Shown here: in pieces, positions 25,022 through 33,255 of the stretch
How positions within the stretch are numbered: position 1 is the stretch's first letter
How the letters are laid out: the number at the start of each line of letters is the position of its first letter
Source: Lysinibacillus sp.
Lineage (GTDB): Bacteria; Bacillota; Bacilli; Bacillales_A; Planococcaceae
Assembly (NCBI GenBank): GCA_031181585.1
Contig: JAPSKP010000018.1
Span: 1 to 36,434 of the forward strand
Direction of reading: 5' to 3'
Length of the DNA stretch: 36,434 nt
Notes under the pieces: model-generated
What the model was told of the DNA's origin: nothing
The model's database searches: none
Seen by the model: the letters and a program-made list of their open reading frames with translations, nothing else
Translations under genes and position numbers: made by a program

Positions 25022-26365
25022 ATGTCTTCACTAGAAACTGTTAAGTGGATTAATGAACAATTCAAAAAGACTAATGAATTAACACAAAAAACCTTGAAAT
25101 ATGAAGATAAACATATCCTTTTATTTTATATCAAATCTCTTATCGACCAAGAATTACTCCAAAAGTTAATTATTAAACCTTTTTTTGAAATGGCGACAGA
25201 AAATCAATTCAAGCTATATATGCAAGCCTTGCCCCAGTTTCAAGAGGGGAAATCAACAGAACAAATTCAATTAGAAGTAATGAATGGTAATGTAATCATT
25301 GTGATTCAAAATGAAATATATTTACTTGATTTGAAATTATCCAACAATGATCAAGTCAACTCCACATCTGTAGAAACGACCATACATGGGTCTCAATTGG
25401 GATTAAGTGATAATCTTATGACAAATATTAATGTAATTCGTTCTAATTATCACAAGCCTTCTCTATGTGTTGAATATTTAGTCAAGGGGGAAATAAATCA
25501 ACATAAAGTCGCTATTATTTATGATAATGAAAAAGTAAAAAATGATGTATTAGATACAATACGGAAAAGGCTTCAGAACGTTGATAAACAAGTCATTACT
25601 TCAACTACTCAATTGAATAATTTCTTGAATGATAAGCGGCTTTCCTTATTCCCTAGAATGATCATGACCGAGCGCCCTGATCGTCTTGTATATAATATTG
25701 CCGGTGGTAAAGTCATCTTAGTGGTGGATGGAAATCCACAAGCACTAGCTACACCAGCAGTCTTTTTTGATTTCATGACGACGATGGAGGACAATTACCA
25801 TACATTACTTATTTCAACATTTCTACGTGTTCTCCGCTATATTGGATTATTTATCAGTCTTCTTCTACCAGCTTTATATGTAGGGATTACTTCATTTGCA
25901 CCGGAAGTGTTTCGAACAGAACTTGCCTTAACTATTGCCGGCAGCAGGGTAGGAGTGCCCTTCTCTTCTTTTATCGAAGTGCTATTTATGCTGTTCTTTA
26001 TGGAATTACTATTAGAAGCAAGTATTCGACTCCCAAAAGCAGTTAGTGCCACAGCTACTACTGTAGGAGGTCTCATTCTAGGAACAGCAGTTACTGAAGC
26101 CTCGCTTGCATCTAATATTATGGTCATTATCGTTTCGGCAGTGGCTATTTCAACTTTTGTCATTCCCGTAAATGAAATGGCATTTTCGATAAGGATCGTG
26201 CGCCTATTCTTTATCGTCATCACAAGTGTATTCGGTTTAGCCGGTTTAACGCTCAGTTTCTATGTATTAATCATGTATTTAGTTCGTTTGGACAGTTTCG
26301 GGGAACCTTATCTGCAGCTATATATTTCACCGAAAAATAAGTCAAAGTCGGAGGAACAGATTTGA
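25022..26365 (+). CDS. GerA-type spore germinant receptor, A subunit
   Basis: 447-residue inner-membrane protein of the GerAA/GerBA/GerKA family. The N-terminal soluble domain (about 1-235) contains KVAIIYD and the conserved RMIMTERPDRLVYNIAGGKV near residue 205. The C-terminal half has five or so membrane segments, with FMELLLEASIRLPKAVS and SFVIP-like ISTFVIPVNEMAFS motifs. Together with the next two genes it forms a receptor that senses nutrient germinants and triggers ion and DPA release; the germinant cannot be predicted. It is rather short at the N-terminus compared with the usual 480-500 residues. The ATG at 25022 follows GGGGGA by 4 nt; a TTG at 25010 overlaps that site. Confidence 0.93.
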   Translation: MSSLETVKWINEQFKKTNELTQKTLKYEDKHILLFYIKSLIDQELLQKLIIKPFFEMATENQFKLYMQALPQFQEGKSTEQIQLEVMNGNVIIVIQNEIYLLDLKLSNNDQVNSTSVETTIHGSQLGLSDNLMTNINVIRSNYHKPSLCVEYLVKGEINQHKVAIIYDNEKVKNDVLDTIRKRLQNVDKQVITSTTQLNNFLNDKRLSLFPRMIMTERPDRLVYNIAGGKVILVVDGNPQALATPAVFFDFMTTMEDNYHTLLISTFLRVLRYIGLFISLLLPALYVGITSFAPEVFRTELALTIAGSRVGVPFSSFIEVLFMLFFMELLLEASIRLPKAVSATATTVGGLILGTAVTEASLASNIMVIIVSAVAISTFVIPVNEMAFSIRIVRLFFIVITSVFGLAGLTLSFYVLIMYLVRLDSFGEPYLQLYISPKNKSKSEEQI

Positions 26366-27477
26366 GTCGATTTTATTACTACTTAATTTTGGTTAATATG
26401 GTGGCGAATATTATCGCCTGCGTTCCTGCCATTCTTCTCCATTACCATAAAGAGGGTACCGTTACTTCTATGCTTCTGGCTGTGATTTTAGGTACCGCTC
26501 TTGTAACAATCTTTACCCGTTTTTTTAATACCTTCCCCGAAAGGACGCTACCTGAGCTATTACAAAAAACAACCACCAAATGGTTCTATCTTCCGTTTGT
26601 CTTCTTTTTAGCTGTAATGTGGTTTATTGCTGGGTTGATTACAATGGTAACTTTTACATTTCTTCTGAATCGTTTTCTTAGTCCAGAAATGCCAATCATT
26701 CAAATTAGCTTAATGATTATTCTTTCCGCAATTTTCGGATGTTTGATGAAAACCGATCGGGTATTATATACAATTGAAATTATCCTGTTAATTACTTTCC
26801 CCTTAATCCTTTTTATCTTTTATAAAGCATACAGCAGTAATAATTTAGAATGGGATTATGTGAAGGAAGCAGTTTTATATGTCAATCAATTACCTAATCT
26901 ACACTCATTCTCAGCTTGCTTTTTCTTATTTTTGGGAGCTGCCAATCTGCTTATCTTTAACCGTTTCTTTGCAAAGAAACAGACCTTTGGCTGGAAGCAA
27001 GTAATTTTAATAGCTGTTATATCAATATCTACATTATTTACTTCTTATTTTATACCGATTGGCTTCAATGGGTTTGAGAATATTGATGAGCTTGTATATC
27101 CATGGATTTCCACAAGTGATTCATTGAGGATGGAATTTTTTATCATTGAACGTGTTCTCTATATGTTTTTATTGTTCTATTTAGGTATAGCCTTCTTAAG
27201 CATTCTGATCCATTGGCATGTATCTTTCGAATTTTTAAAATTTGTATTTAATTTAGATGAAATCAAATTTAAGGGGAAAGCAATTGGAAAGTTTATTCCT
27301 ATACCCTTTTTTATCATTATTTCTCTCTTTTTCGTTTATCAACTGAATGAATATGAACTATTTCGCTACACAAGCTATTTTTATAACTCTTTAATCATTA
27401 TTTTTCCAATGATGACCATGCTGCTTTTCTTTATAAAACGGAGGATGAAATATATTGAGCAAACAAATCAAAAATAA
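26362..27477 (+). CDS. GerA-type spore germinant receptor, B subunit (APC-like permease)
   Basis: 371-residue protein with ten predicted membrane helices, the GerAB/spore-germination family related to amino-acid permeases. The N-terminal helix starts YYYLILVNMVANIIACVPA and TM2 holds a Gly-rich turn. PERTLPELLQ matches the family pattern FPxxTLxE between TM2 and TM3. The B subunit is the germinant-binding part in Bacillus receptors. The start is TTG 26362 after GGAGGAACAGA, overlapping the A-subunit stop by 4 nt, so translation is coupled. Confidence 0.9.
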   Translation: MSRFYYYLILVNMVANIIACVPAILLHYHKEGTVTSMLLAVILGTALVTIFTRFFNTFPERTLPELLQKTTTKWFYLPFVFFLAVMWFIAGLITMVTFTFLLNRFLSPEMPIIQISLMIILSAIFGCLMKTDRVLYTIEIILLITFPLILFIFYKAYSSNNLEWDYVKEAVLYVNQLPNLHSFSACFFLFLGAANLLIFNRFFAKKQTFGWKQVILIAVISISTLFTSYFIPIGFNGFENIDELVYPWISTSDSLRMEFFIIERVLYMFLLFYLGIAFLSILIHWHVSFEFLKFVFNLDEIKFKGKAIGKFIPIPFFIIISLFFVYQLNEYELFRYTSYFYNSLIIIFPMMTMLLFFIKRRMKYIEQTNQK

Positions 27478-28576
27478 CCTATCCGTTGTGTTACTACTTC
27501 TAACATTTATTCTCCTCACAGGCTGTGAGTTTAAAGATATTGATAAAGATGTATTCGTGGCAATGATTGCCGTTGACAAATCAGATGAAGCAGGTAAATC
27601 TTATAAAATAACCTTAAAGCTATATGAACCAACAAGCTCTTTCAAACAAATGCCAGAGCCTACGTATTCATATATAACTGAATCAGGAGAAACAATATCT
27701 GAAGCGGTTCGCTTGCTAGAATCCTATTCGGATAAAAAATTAGAATTTGGGCATTCAAAGCTGATAGTTATTGGAGAAGACCTTATAAAGGAGGATAAAA
27801 GCAAGGAGATTTTAGATTTTTTTTTAAGAAGACCTGATATCCAAATGATTTCTTGGATGGCCGTTGGAAGACCTTCTGCCGAAGAAATCATCCGGCTAGT
27901 ACCTCAGGGTGAGACCGCTGCTTATCCAGAATTATTCAACTACTTTGATGACAATGGAACAGAAAGTCAATATATTATTACAACGTATTTATTTGACTTT
28001 AGAAGAAATATGAAAAGTGCAGGGGTCGATCCTATTTTACCGATTATTGAGATTAATCACGAAGAATCACACTTTGAAATTAATAAGTCAATAGTATTTA
28101 GGGATAAGAAAGAGCCTTATGAACTTAATTCTCTAGATACGTCACTTTTTAACATCCTCTCAAATAGTACGGATAATGCTGATTTCTATATAAAGGAAGA
28201 TGAGCATTATCTCATAGTGAAAATTGATTCAGTAAAAGCGAAAAAGAAAGTTCAAGTACAAAATAATAGCAACCTAAAGCTGGATATAGAAATAAACCTA
28301 TCCGGTTATATAGCTGAGTCCAAGAAGCAATTAGTAAATAAGCAACTGCCCTATTATAATAAATTATTTAAGAAGGAAGCTGAGAAACAATTCAATGACT
28401 TTTTCAGTAAGATGATTAAGGGAGGATACGATCCTCTTGGCCTTGAATTAGATTATAAATCCCAAACGTTTCATAATCGGCAAATGAGTAATGAGGAATG
28501 GGAAGAAGCCCTTGAGAATGCCCAAATTAATATAATTATAAATCCTGGGCTGAAGAGTACGGGAGTAATTCAATAA
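27455..28576 (+). CDS. GerA-type spore germinant receptor, C subunit lipoprotein
   Basis: 373-residue lipoprotein. The signal peptide (KNNLSVVLLLLTFILLTGC) has lipobox LTGC. The three-domain GerAC fold follows, with EFGHSKLIVIGEDL and FFLRRPDIQMISWMAVG (family motif HxxxxxGE and RxxE/D) in the first half and a C-terminal EKQFNDFFSKMIKGGYDPLG characteristic of GerAC/GerKC. It sits on the outer face of the spore inner membrane. The start is TTG 27455 after GGAGGA (9 nt), overlapping the B subunit by 23 nt. This is the last gene of the operon. Confidence 0.92.
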   Translation: MSKQIKNNLSVVLLLLTFILLTGCEFKDIDKDVFVAMIAVDKSDEAGKSYKITLKLYEPTSSFKQMPEPTYSYITESGETISEAVRLLESYSDKKLEFGHSKLIVIGEDLIKEDKSKEILDFFLRRPDIQMISWMAVGRPSAEEIIRLVPQGETAAYPELFNYFDDNGTESQYIITTYLFDFRRNMKSAGVDPILPIIEINHEESHFEINKSIVFRDKKEPYELNSLDTSLFNILSNSTDNADFYIKEDEHYLIVKIDSVKAKKKVQVQNNSNLKLDIEINLSGYIAESKKQLVNKQLPYYNKLFKKEAEKQFNDFFSKMIKGGYDPLGLELDYKSQTFHNRQMSNEEWEEALENAQINIIINPGLKSTGVIQ

Positions 28577-28704
28577 TTGGTTGCTTAAAAACGGTCCTAA
28601 ATTTTTTAAGTGAAAAATAACTTTCATTAGAATGCAGGTTTCTTATTACTTATTTCCAGAATACTATCGCCATTACTATGGAATAAAACGGATATATTAT
28701 CCAG

Positions 28705-28733
28705 AAAACACCACTGTTATGAGGAGTTTTTTT
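28705..28733 (+). terminator. Probable terminator of the ger operon
   Basis: AAACACC / GGAGTTT short stem with one mismatch and a 10-nt loop, followed by TTTT. Weaker than the others in the window. Confidence 0.5.
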
Positions 28734-28854
28734 AGCCTGTAAATCAGTTAGTATCTTTTAATTGAAGTAAGTAGAAGAAAGGCTATTAACAAAGACTTTT
28801 ATTGTTTATTTTCCTCCTTACACGAGGAGCCTTCGCTAGGCTATTGAGCAAATT

Positions 28855-28898
28855 ACAAAAGGTATCAAGAGAATCAATCCCTCTTGGTACCTTTTGTC
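28855..28898 (-). terminator. Terminator of the nuclease gene, bidirectional
   Basis: ACAAAAGGTACCAAGAGGG / CCTCTTGATACCTTTTGT-type inverted repeat, nearly perfect, directly after the nuclease stop. The T-rich arm on both strands allows bidirectional use. Confidence 0.82.
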
Positions 28899-28899
28899 T

Positions 28900-29562
28900 T
28901 TATTTCTCATTCCTAATTACGTCCGCATGGAAGCCATCTTTTTGGAAGTAGCCTTCATGTGACCAAATGTTGATGCCTTCCTTCTCTGCAGCTTCTTGAA
29001 TACCTCGGAACTGCTGTTCAAGCGAATTGTTTGGTTTATTTACATAGCGGACTGCTGCTAAGCCTTCTTCCAGTAGCTCCTCCTGCAGCATTACACCATC
29101 TACATACACATAGGCAAGTAGGCGGTCGTAATGATCTGTTTCCGGTCCTTTATCAAAAAGCAGTTCTACTGATTCCGCTTTTTCCAATAGATCAATTGTA
29201 AATGCTTTTGCATCTTCAGCATACGGCATTGGTTCGCCTTTATTATAATTCATTTCTGGTGTATCGATCATAAGCAGGCGTACACGTTTTTTCTCTCCGT
29301 CCATCTGCACACTGATTGTATCACCGTCATTTGCAGATACGTATTCAACGGCCACTGCCTTATTTCCTGTCACCTTCTCTGCTTCTTCCAAGGGAATAAT
29401 GGCCGAACTCTCTTCCGCACTGCTATTCAATACAGATTCTGTCTGCTTGTCTTGTCCTGTTTCATCCTTTTCCGGGGGAGGATTGCCAAATATCATATAT
29501 AGTGCAAGCGCCAATAAAACGGTGCCGCTCGTGATAAGTGTTTTAATATCTTTAAGCTTCAT
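28900..29562 (-). CDS. Thermonuclease-family (SNase) extracellular nuclease
   Basis: 220-residue protein with an N-terminal signal anchor (LITSGTVLLALALYMIFG) and an acidic linker, then the staphylococcal nuclease fold from about residue 70. The fold shows SANDGDTISV (Ca2+-binding Asp), RVRLLMIDTPE (Arg35- and Asp40/Glu43-equivalents), a conserved PYAEDAKAF helix and DRLLAYVYVDG (Arg87-equivalent), and it ends NIWSHEGYF. All catalytic residues appear intact. It probably degrades DNA/RNA outside the membrane, like Bacillus YncB or YhcR-type enzymes. The ATG at 29562 follows GAAGGAGAAGC. Monocistronic. Confidence 0.92.
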   Translation of the reverse strand: MKLKDIKTLITSGTVLLALALYMIFGNPPPEKDETGQDKQTESVLNSSAEESSAIIPLEEAEKVTGNKAVAVEYVSANDGDTISVQMDGEKKRVRLLMIDTPEMNYNKGEPMPYAEDAKAFTIDLLEKAESVELLFDKGPETDHYDRLLAYVYVDGVMLQEELLEEGLAAVRYVNKPNNSLEQQFRGIQEAAEKEGINIWSHEGYFQKDGFHADVIRNEK

Positions 29563-29619
29563 TTAATTGCTTCTCCTTCACTGAATATACTATCAACTAT
29601 TTATCATAAGCGATAACTA

Positions 29620-29653
29620 GAAAAAACGCCATTTACGAAAACGCAAATGGCGA
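29620..29653 (-). terminator. Terminator of the PgpA/YutG-family gene
   Basis: Minus-strand CGCCATTTGCG / CGTAAATGGCG hairpin with a 4-5 nt loop followed by TTTTTT. Confidence 0.9.
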
Positions 29654-29658
29654 ATCAC

Positions 29659-30240
29659 CTACTCTTCTGGTTTTGCTTTTGGGTTTGGGCCGAGCACAAC
29701 TGGCGGCACATCTGCAAATGTCTCGCCCTCTTCCTCCAAGTCCCGCATTCTATGTGCAAGACGAGAAGCAGCACAGGCTGCAATGCTCGCCACTAAATCA
29801 TCAAGAAATGTATGAACGCCGCCGCCTGCTTTTGTATCAAGCTTTTCAATCACACCAATTTTTTGCTTATCCAAATGACCGAACGTTGTAACGGCAATAC
29901 TTCCATAGGTGAAAACCGAGCCAAGTGCAATTGTTTCATCAACACCGAATAGCCCTTCATCGCTTTCCACAATCGACTGCAGCGGCTCAGATAACATTTT
30001 TTTCTCCGCTAACTCGTCAAGTTCTACCCCAACAAGAACAGCGTGCTGCACTTCCCGCTTCAGCAATACTCGTTCTACTGATTCTATGCAATGCTCAATC
30101 TTCAAACCAGGGTTATAAGGCTTTTGCATTTCATACACAATATCCGCTACAGCTTCTACTGTGACACCGCGGCGTTCTAAAGCCGCACGTGTAGCAGCTG
30201 CTACTTCATCGGAATGGACACGAAGTTTCTTATTCTGCAT
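29659..30240 (-). CDS. Phosphatidylglycerophosphatase A-related protein (YutG-like)
   Basis: 193-residue protein of the PgpA/YutG family. The conserved core DKQKIGVIEKLDTKAGGGVHTFLDDLVASIAA is visible in two adjoining pieces (about 123-155), with the acidic DD and HTF residues typical of the family. The N-terminal half (RVHSDEVAAATRAALERRGV, VADIVYEMQKPYNPGL) matches the YutG type. The YutG type lacks the membrane helices of Gram-negative PgpA and is probably soluble. A role in phospholipid metabolism is inferred from the family name; the activity of YutG-type members is not established. The ATG at 30240 is preceded by a weak AGATTCCC tract and no clear AGGAGG. Confidence 0.83.
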   Translation of the reverse strand: MQNKKLRVHSDEVAAATRAALERRGVTVEAVADIVYEMQKPYNPGLKIEHCIESVERVLLKREVQHAVLVGVELDELAEKKMLSEPLQSIVESDEGLFGVDETIALGSVFTYGSIAVTTFGHLDKQKIGVIEKLDTKAGGGVHTFLDDLVASIAACAASRLAHRMRDLEEEGETFADVPPVVLGPNPKAKPEE

Positions 30241-30376
30241 AGGGAATCTCCATTTCTTTATTTAGTCATATATAATCGGCTCAAAACAATAGATAGAAAT
30301 TGAGACAGGATCCTATTTCTAATAAGATTTTTCCCATCTAATTGAACCCATAAATAGAACAAACGTTACCTACATA

Positions 30377-30406
30377 TTACACCTTTATTATTCAATATGA
30401 TACAAT
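30377..30406 (+). promoter_or_regulatory. Candidate sigma-A promoter of yjcH
   Basis: TTACAC (30377-30382), 18-bp spacer, TACAAT (30401-30406), 32 nt before the start codon. Confidence 0.55.
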
Positions 30407-30437
30407 TTCGTTACAACTATGAGAAGGAGTGACATAT

Positions 30438-31157
30438 GTGGATAAAGGAACAGTCAAAGATGTTAACTTTTACAGTGAATGCCTGCAGGAACATATGCAG
30501 CTGCTGGTTTATATCCCTGCCAACTATACTCCGTTATACAGGTATAATATTCTAATCGCTTCAGACGGAAAAGACTATTTCCAGCTTGGTGGTATTCCTC
30601 GTCTTGCTGATGAATTGATTGACGACTATGAAATTGAACACTTGATCATCGTTGGCGTTCCTTACAAAAGTGTGGAAGACCGGAAACGCAAGTATATTCC
30701 TTCCGGTGACCAGCATGAAGCTTACTTACGCTTTTTAGCACATGAGCTCGTACCTTACTTGGATAGGGAATTCTCGACAAATGCCCTTGGTTCAAATCGT
30801 GGGCTAATCGGTGATTCCATGGCAGCTACAGTCTCACTGCTTGCAGCTATCAAGTATCCGAATATTTTCGGCAAAGCCATTCTTCATTCTCCCTATGTAG
30901 ATGATCTAGTGATAGAAAAAGTGCGCTCAGCCAAGGAGTTTGATCAGCTTTCTGTTTATCATGTAATCGGAACAGAAGAGGATAAAGTGATTTTGCATGA
31001 TAAAACAGAAAAAGACTTTTTGACACCTAACCGTCAAATGCATAAAATGATGGTCGAGATGGGTTATGATACATTTTATGAAGAGTTTACAGGCAATCAT
31101 ACTTGGAAGTATTGGAAGCCTGATTTAAAGAGGGCGTTGATTGAAAATTTCGGATAA
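30438..31157 (+). CDS. yjcH: Alpha/beta-hydrolase esterase (YjcH/enterochelin-esterase-like)
   Basis: 239-residue cytoplasmic esterase of the Fes/IroE-like (esterase D) fold. The nucleophile elbow GDSMAA (in LIGDSMAATVSLLA), the acidic region VIGTEEDKV and the catalytic His in TGNHTWKYWKPDL form the expected triad. LVYIPANYTPLYRYNILIASDG matches YjcH of Bacillus. The neighbouring yjcG and yjcF homologues and nearby spoVIF reproduce the Bacillus gene neighbourhood, so the assignment by synteny is strong. The substrate is unknown. GTG 30438 is preferred because AAGGAG lies 8 nt upstream; GTG 30429 lies within that site. Confidence 0.88.
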   Translation: MDKGTVKDVNFYSECLQEHMQLLVYIPANYTPLYRYNILIASDGKDYFQLGGIPRLADELIDDYEIEHLIIVGVPYKSVEDRKRKYIPSGDQHEAYLRFLAHELVPYLDREFSTNALGSNRGLIGDSMAATVSLLAAIKYPNIFGKAILHSPYVDDLVIEKVRSAKEFDQLSVYHVIGTEEDKVILHDKTEKDFLTPNRQMHKMMVEMGYDTFYEEFTGNHTWKYWKPDLKRALIENFG

Positions 31158-31186
31158 TCTTTTCAACAATTGCGAAAAAGACTGTT

Positions 31187-31200
31187 CAATCTGTTATACT
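31187..31200 (+). promoter_or_regulatory. Extended -10 promoter of yjcG
   Basis: TGTTATACT (31192-31200) is an extended -10 (TGn-TATACT). The possible -35 (TTGCGA) is at long spacing. It lies 41 nt before the yjcG start. Confidence 0.5.
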
Positions 31201-31241
31201 AAATATGAAGAGAAAATTGATTTTTCGGGAGGTAATGAACT

Positions 31242-31757
31242 TTGAAGTACGGCATTGTTGCATTTCCATCAAAAAAACTACAAGATTTAGCGAATACTTA
31301 CCGTAAACGCTATGACCCACACTATGCGCAGATTACACCGCATATGACTTTGAAGGACGTATTCGAAGCGGATGAAACAGAGATTGGGGATATTACAAAG
31401 AAGCTTGCAGAGATCGCTAAGCGCTTTGCCCCACTAACAATTCATGCTTCGCGTATAAGTTCCTTCTTCCCAACGACAAACGCGATCTATTTCCGGATTG
31501 AGCCGACACCTCAGCTTGAAAACATTCATAATGAAATCCAGGAGCAACTACAAATCGGCAAGCCAAAACATGTCTTCGTTCCACATATTACGATTGCTCA
31601 AAAAATGACAGATTCGGAACACGATGACATTTTAGGCCAATTACGTATGAGCGGTGTAGATGAAAAAGAAACAATCGACCGTTTCCACCTTCTGTACCAA
31701 TTGGAAGATGGATCATGGACGACTTATGAGACATTTAGATTGAGTGGAGCTGAATAA
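31242..31757 (+). CDS. yjcG: 2H phosphoesterase / 2'-5' RNA ligase-family protein YjcG
   Basis: 171-residue protein with the two HxT/S motifs of the 2H superfamily, ITPHMTLKDVF (about residue 34) and VFVPHITIAQKM (about 117). Each is in a duplicated beta-alpha-beta half, giving a symmetric active site. The length equals Bacillus YjcG. Family members act on 2'-5' or cyclic phosphodiesters; the physiological substrate of YjcG is unknown. The start is TTG 31242 with GGGAGG 8 nt upstream; an out-of-frame ATG overlaps this site. The stop overlaps the start region of yjcF. Confidence 0.9.
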   Translation: MKYGIVAFPSKKLQDLANTYRKRYDPHYAQITPHMTLKDVFEADETEIGDITKKLAEIAKRFAPLTIHASRISSFFPTTNAIYFRIEPTPQLENIHNEIQEQLQIGKPKHVFVPHITIAQKMTDSEHDDILGQLRMSGVDEKETIDRFHLLYQLEDGSWTTYETFRLSGAE

Positions 31758-32190
31758 GTTCGTGTTTATTGTTAAATTAGTTACTACTGAAGAAGAAAAA
31801 CAACTGGCATTTGATGTACGGAAAAAGGTTTTTGTCGAGGAACAAGGTGTTCCACTCCACTTGGAGCTGGATGAATTTGATAAAACGGCGGCACATTTCA
31901 TTGTTCAGGAAGATGATCATACCATTGCAGCTGCCCGTGTACGTGAAATCTCCCCTGGTGTCGGGAAAATTGAGCGCGTGTGCGTACTAAAAGAGTACCG
32001 CGGCAAGCGGCTGGGTGTATTGATCATGGAGCAGGTAGAGAAATACGCTGTAGAATACGGCTGGGAAAAGCTGAAGCTAAACGCTCAAAGCTATGCTATT
32101 CCATTTTATGAAAAACTTGGTTATGTAGTTACTTCACCAGAATTTTTAGATGCCTATATACCTCATCGGGCAATGGAAAAAGTAATTTAA
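31744..32190 (+). CDS. yjcF: GNAT-family N-acetyltransferase YjcF
   Basis: 148-residue acetyltransferase. Motif A with the acetyl-CoA pyrophosphate loop reads ERVCVLKEYRGKRLGVLIM (Q/RxxGxG/A as RGKRLG), followed by motif B LNAQSYAIPFYEKLGYVV. The start of the fold, LAFDVRKKVFVEEQGVP, is typical of the ElaA/YjcF branch. The substrate is unknown. The start is uncertain: GTG 31744 overlaps yjcG by 14 nt and GTG 31762 has GGAG 12 nt upstream; neither site is strong. Translational coupling to yjcG is likely. Confidence 0.9.
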   Translation: MELNKFVFIVKLVTTEEEKQLAFDVRKKVFVEEQGVPLHLELDEFDKTAAHFIVQEDDHTIAAARVREISPGVGKIERVCVLKEYRGKRLGVLIMEQVEKYAVEYGWEKLKLNAQSYAIPFYEKLGYVVTSPEFLDAYIPHRAMEKVI

Positions 32191-32200
32191 AAATCAAATT

Positions 32201-32296
32201 GCTAAAGCTTCTGCTCAGCTCTGACGAATGTTTTTGAGGACGTAAGGAGAATGGGACCTTACTCTCAAAGACGGACTCAGGCTGCTTCGCTTTAGC
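32201..32296. repeat. 96-nt imperfect inverted repeat (nested stem-loop)
   Basis: Outer arms GCTAAAGC (32201-32208) / GCTTTAGC (32289-32296), intermediate TTTTGAG / CTCAAAG, and inner GTAAGG / CCTTAC (32242-32262) nest around one centre. No second copy was noticed in the window. It could be a structured RNA, a read-through regulator after yjcF or a small palindromic repeat element. Confidence 0.55.
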
Positions 32297-32340
32297 CTAT
32301 AGATATGAACACACAGCAAAATGGCAGAATTCTTTAAATG

Positions 32341-32380
32341 AAAACGGATTTCCGTAACTATACGGAAATCCGTTTTTTTA
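32341..32380. terminator. Bidirectional terminator between yjcF and spoVIF
   Basis: AAAACGGATTTCCGTA / TACGGAAATCCGTTTT near-perfect hairpin with a 4-nt loop. A run of seven T follows on the plus strand and an A/T-rich flank allows minus-strand use. It sits exactly between two convergent genes. Confidence 0.92.
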
Positions 32381-32623
32381 TCTCATCATTTTTTCAATTT
32401 TTCCTAGATCAAGAGATTGACCATCTTGCATAATCGATTTTACGATTTTATCTTCCAATGCTGAATCGACTGGGCGATTCGCCAGTTTGCCTACTTTACG
32501 AACAATTTTACGCACTTGTTTTTCATTCGAAAAGTCCGCGTGTTGAATCGCATTGGCAAGCGCTAGTATTTCCTCGAACTGCACACCGGTCTTTTTCTCA
32601 ACCTGTCTAAAAAACGGTTCCAC
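32378..32623 (-). CDS. spoVIF: Stage VI sporulation protein F
   Basis: 81-residue protein matching SpoVIF (YjcC). FFRQVEKKTGVQFEEILALANAIQHADFSNE aligns piecewise with the Bacillus pattern (FFxxIxKKTGVxxxxVFxLANSxQxANFxxE), followed by KxVRKIVRKVGKLANRPV and the C-terminal LGKIEKMMR. It is needed in the mother cell for late coat assembly and resistance in B. subtilis, acting with GerE. The start is GTG 32623 after AAGGAGGG. The YjcZ-type gene ends 13 nt upstream, suggesting shared transcription. Confidence 0.92.
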   Translation of the reverse strand: MEPFFRQVEKKTGVQFEEILALANAIQHADFSNEKQVRKIVRKVGKLANRPVDSALEDKIVKSIMQDGQSLDLGKIEKMMR

Positions 32624-32635
32624 ACGCTTCCCTCC

Positions 32636-32812
32636 TTAGATGATTACGCTACCTACGATAATTAATAAAATGAACAGTACCACGATCAACACGAACATAT
32701 TGCCGCTTCCACCGTAGCCACCGCCATAACCTCCGCCGTAGCTGTAGTTCGAACAACTTTGCTGGCCTCCAACATTTCCGCCTTGCCAGCCATAGTTATA
32801 ATAACCGCCCAT
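32636..32812 (-). CDS. YjcZ/SscA-type small sporulation protein (58 aa)
   Basis: Translation gives 58 residues: a Gly/Tyr-rich head (MGGYYNYGWQGGNVGGQQ, repeated YGGG units) and a C-terminal hydrophobic helix MFVLIVVLFILLIIVGSVII. This is the signature of the YjcZ family of small spore-coat-associated membrane proteins (SscA in Bacillus). A strong GGGAGGTG lies 8 nt before the ATG. It is too short for usual ORF cut-offs but well supported. It lies between spoVAEb and spoVIF on the same strand, with a sporulation-type -10 upstream. Confidence 0.9.
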   Translation of the reverse strand: MGGYYNYGWQGGNVGGQQSCSNYSYGGGYGGGYGGSGNMFVLIVVLFILLIIVGSVII

Positions 32813-32837
32813 AAAAAAACACCTCCCTTCTATTTGC

Positions 32838-32846
32838 TAATGTATG
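32838..32846 (-). promoter_or_regulatory. Mother-cell sigma-E/sigma-K type -10 upstream of the YjcZ-spoVIF pair
   Basis: Minus-strand CATACATTA fits both sigma-K (CATAnnnTA) and sigma-E (CATACAnT). No good -35 was found. It lies inside a dyad, ATTTGCT / AGCAAAT (32833-32860). Confidence 0.4.
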
Positions 32847-32877
32847 TTACATAAGCAAATGAAAGGAGGATATTCGT

Positions 32878-33243
32878 CTAGTCGATTGTTCCTTTTGGCT
32901 TAAAAAGTAAAGCTCCGATAAAACCAAATACAATGGCGGCACTAATACCGGAACTCGTCACCTCAAACATACCTGTCAGCACACCGATCCATCCGTGCTT
33001 TTCAGCTTCAGCCAGGGCTCCGTGTGTCAGTGAGTTCCCAAACGATGTAATGGGTACAGTAGCACCTGCACCAGCAAAATCAATCAAATACTCATAAAGG
33101 CCAAAGCCATCTAAAACGGCGCCTACGACTACAAGAATGGACAGTGTATGACCTGGTGTGAGCTTGCCCACATCCATTAACAGCTGGCCGATAACACAAA
33201 TAAGCCCCCCTACAATGAAGGCAAATATAAATGAGTAGATCAT
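32878..33243 (-). CDS. spoVAE: Stage V sporulation protein AE (SpoVAEb)
   Basis: 121-residue inner-membrane protein with about four helices. [22 protein letters not shown] is the conserved SpoVAC/SpoVAE loop. The C-terminus ([17 protein letters not shown]) is typical of SpoVAEb. It is part of the SpoVA channel that moves Ca-dipicolinate into the forespore and out during germination. It follows spoVAD by 12 nt; AGGAGG precedes the ATG. Confidence 0.94.
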   Translation of the reverse strand: MIYSFIFAFIVGGLICVIGQLLMDVGKLTPGHTLSILVVVGAVLDGFGLYEYLIDFAGAGATVPITSFGNSLTHGALAEAEKHGWIGVLTGMFEVTSSGISAAIVFGFIGALLFKPKGTID

Positions 33244-33255
33244 CCCTGTTTCCTC

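Larger units (their letters stand above)
28577..28899. other. Convergent intergenic region between the ger operon and the nuclease gene
   Basis: 323 bp containing two terminators, described separately. Nothing else is recognised: no promoter is expected in this convergent arrangement, and no ORF with a ribosome site is visible. Confidence 0.5.
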
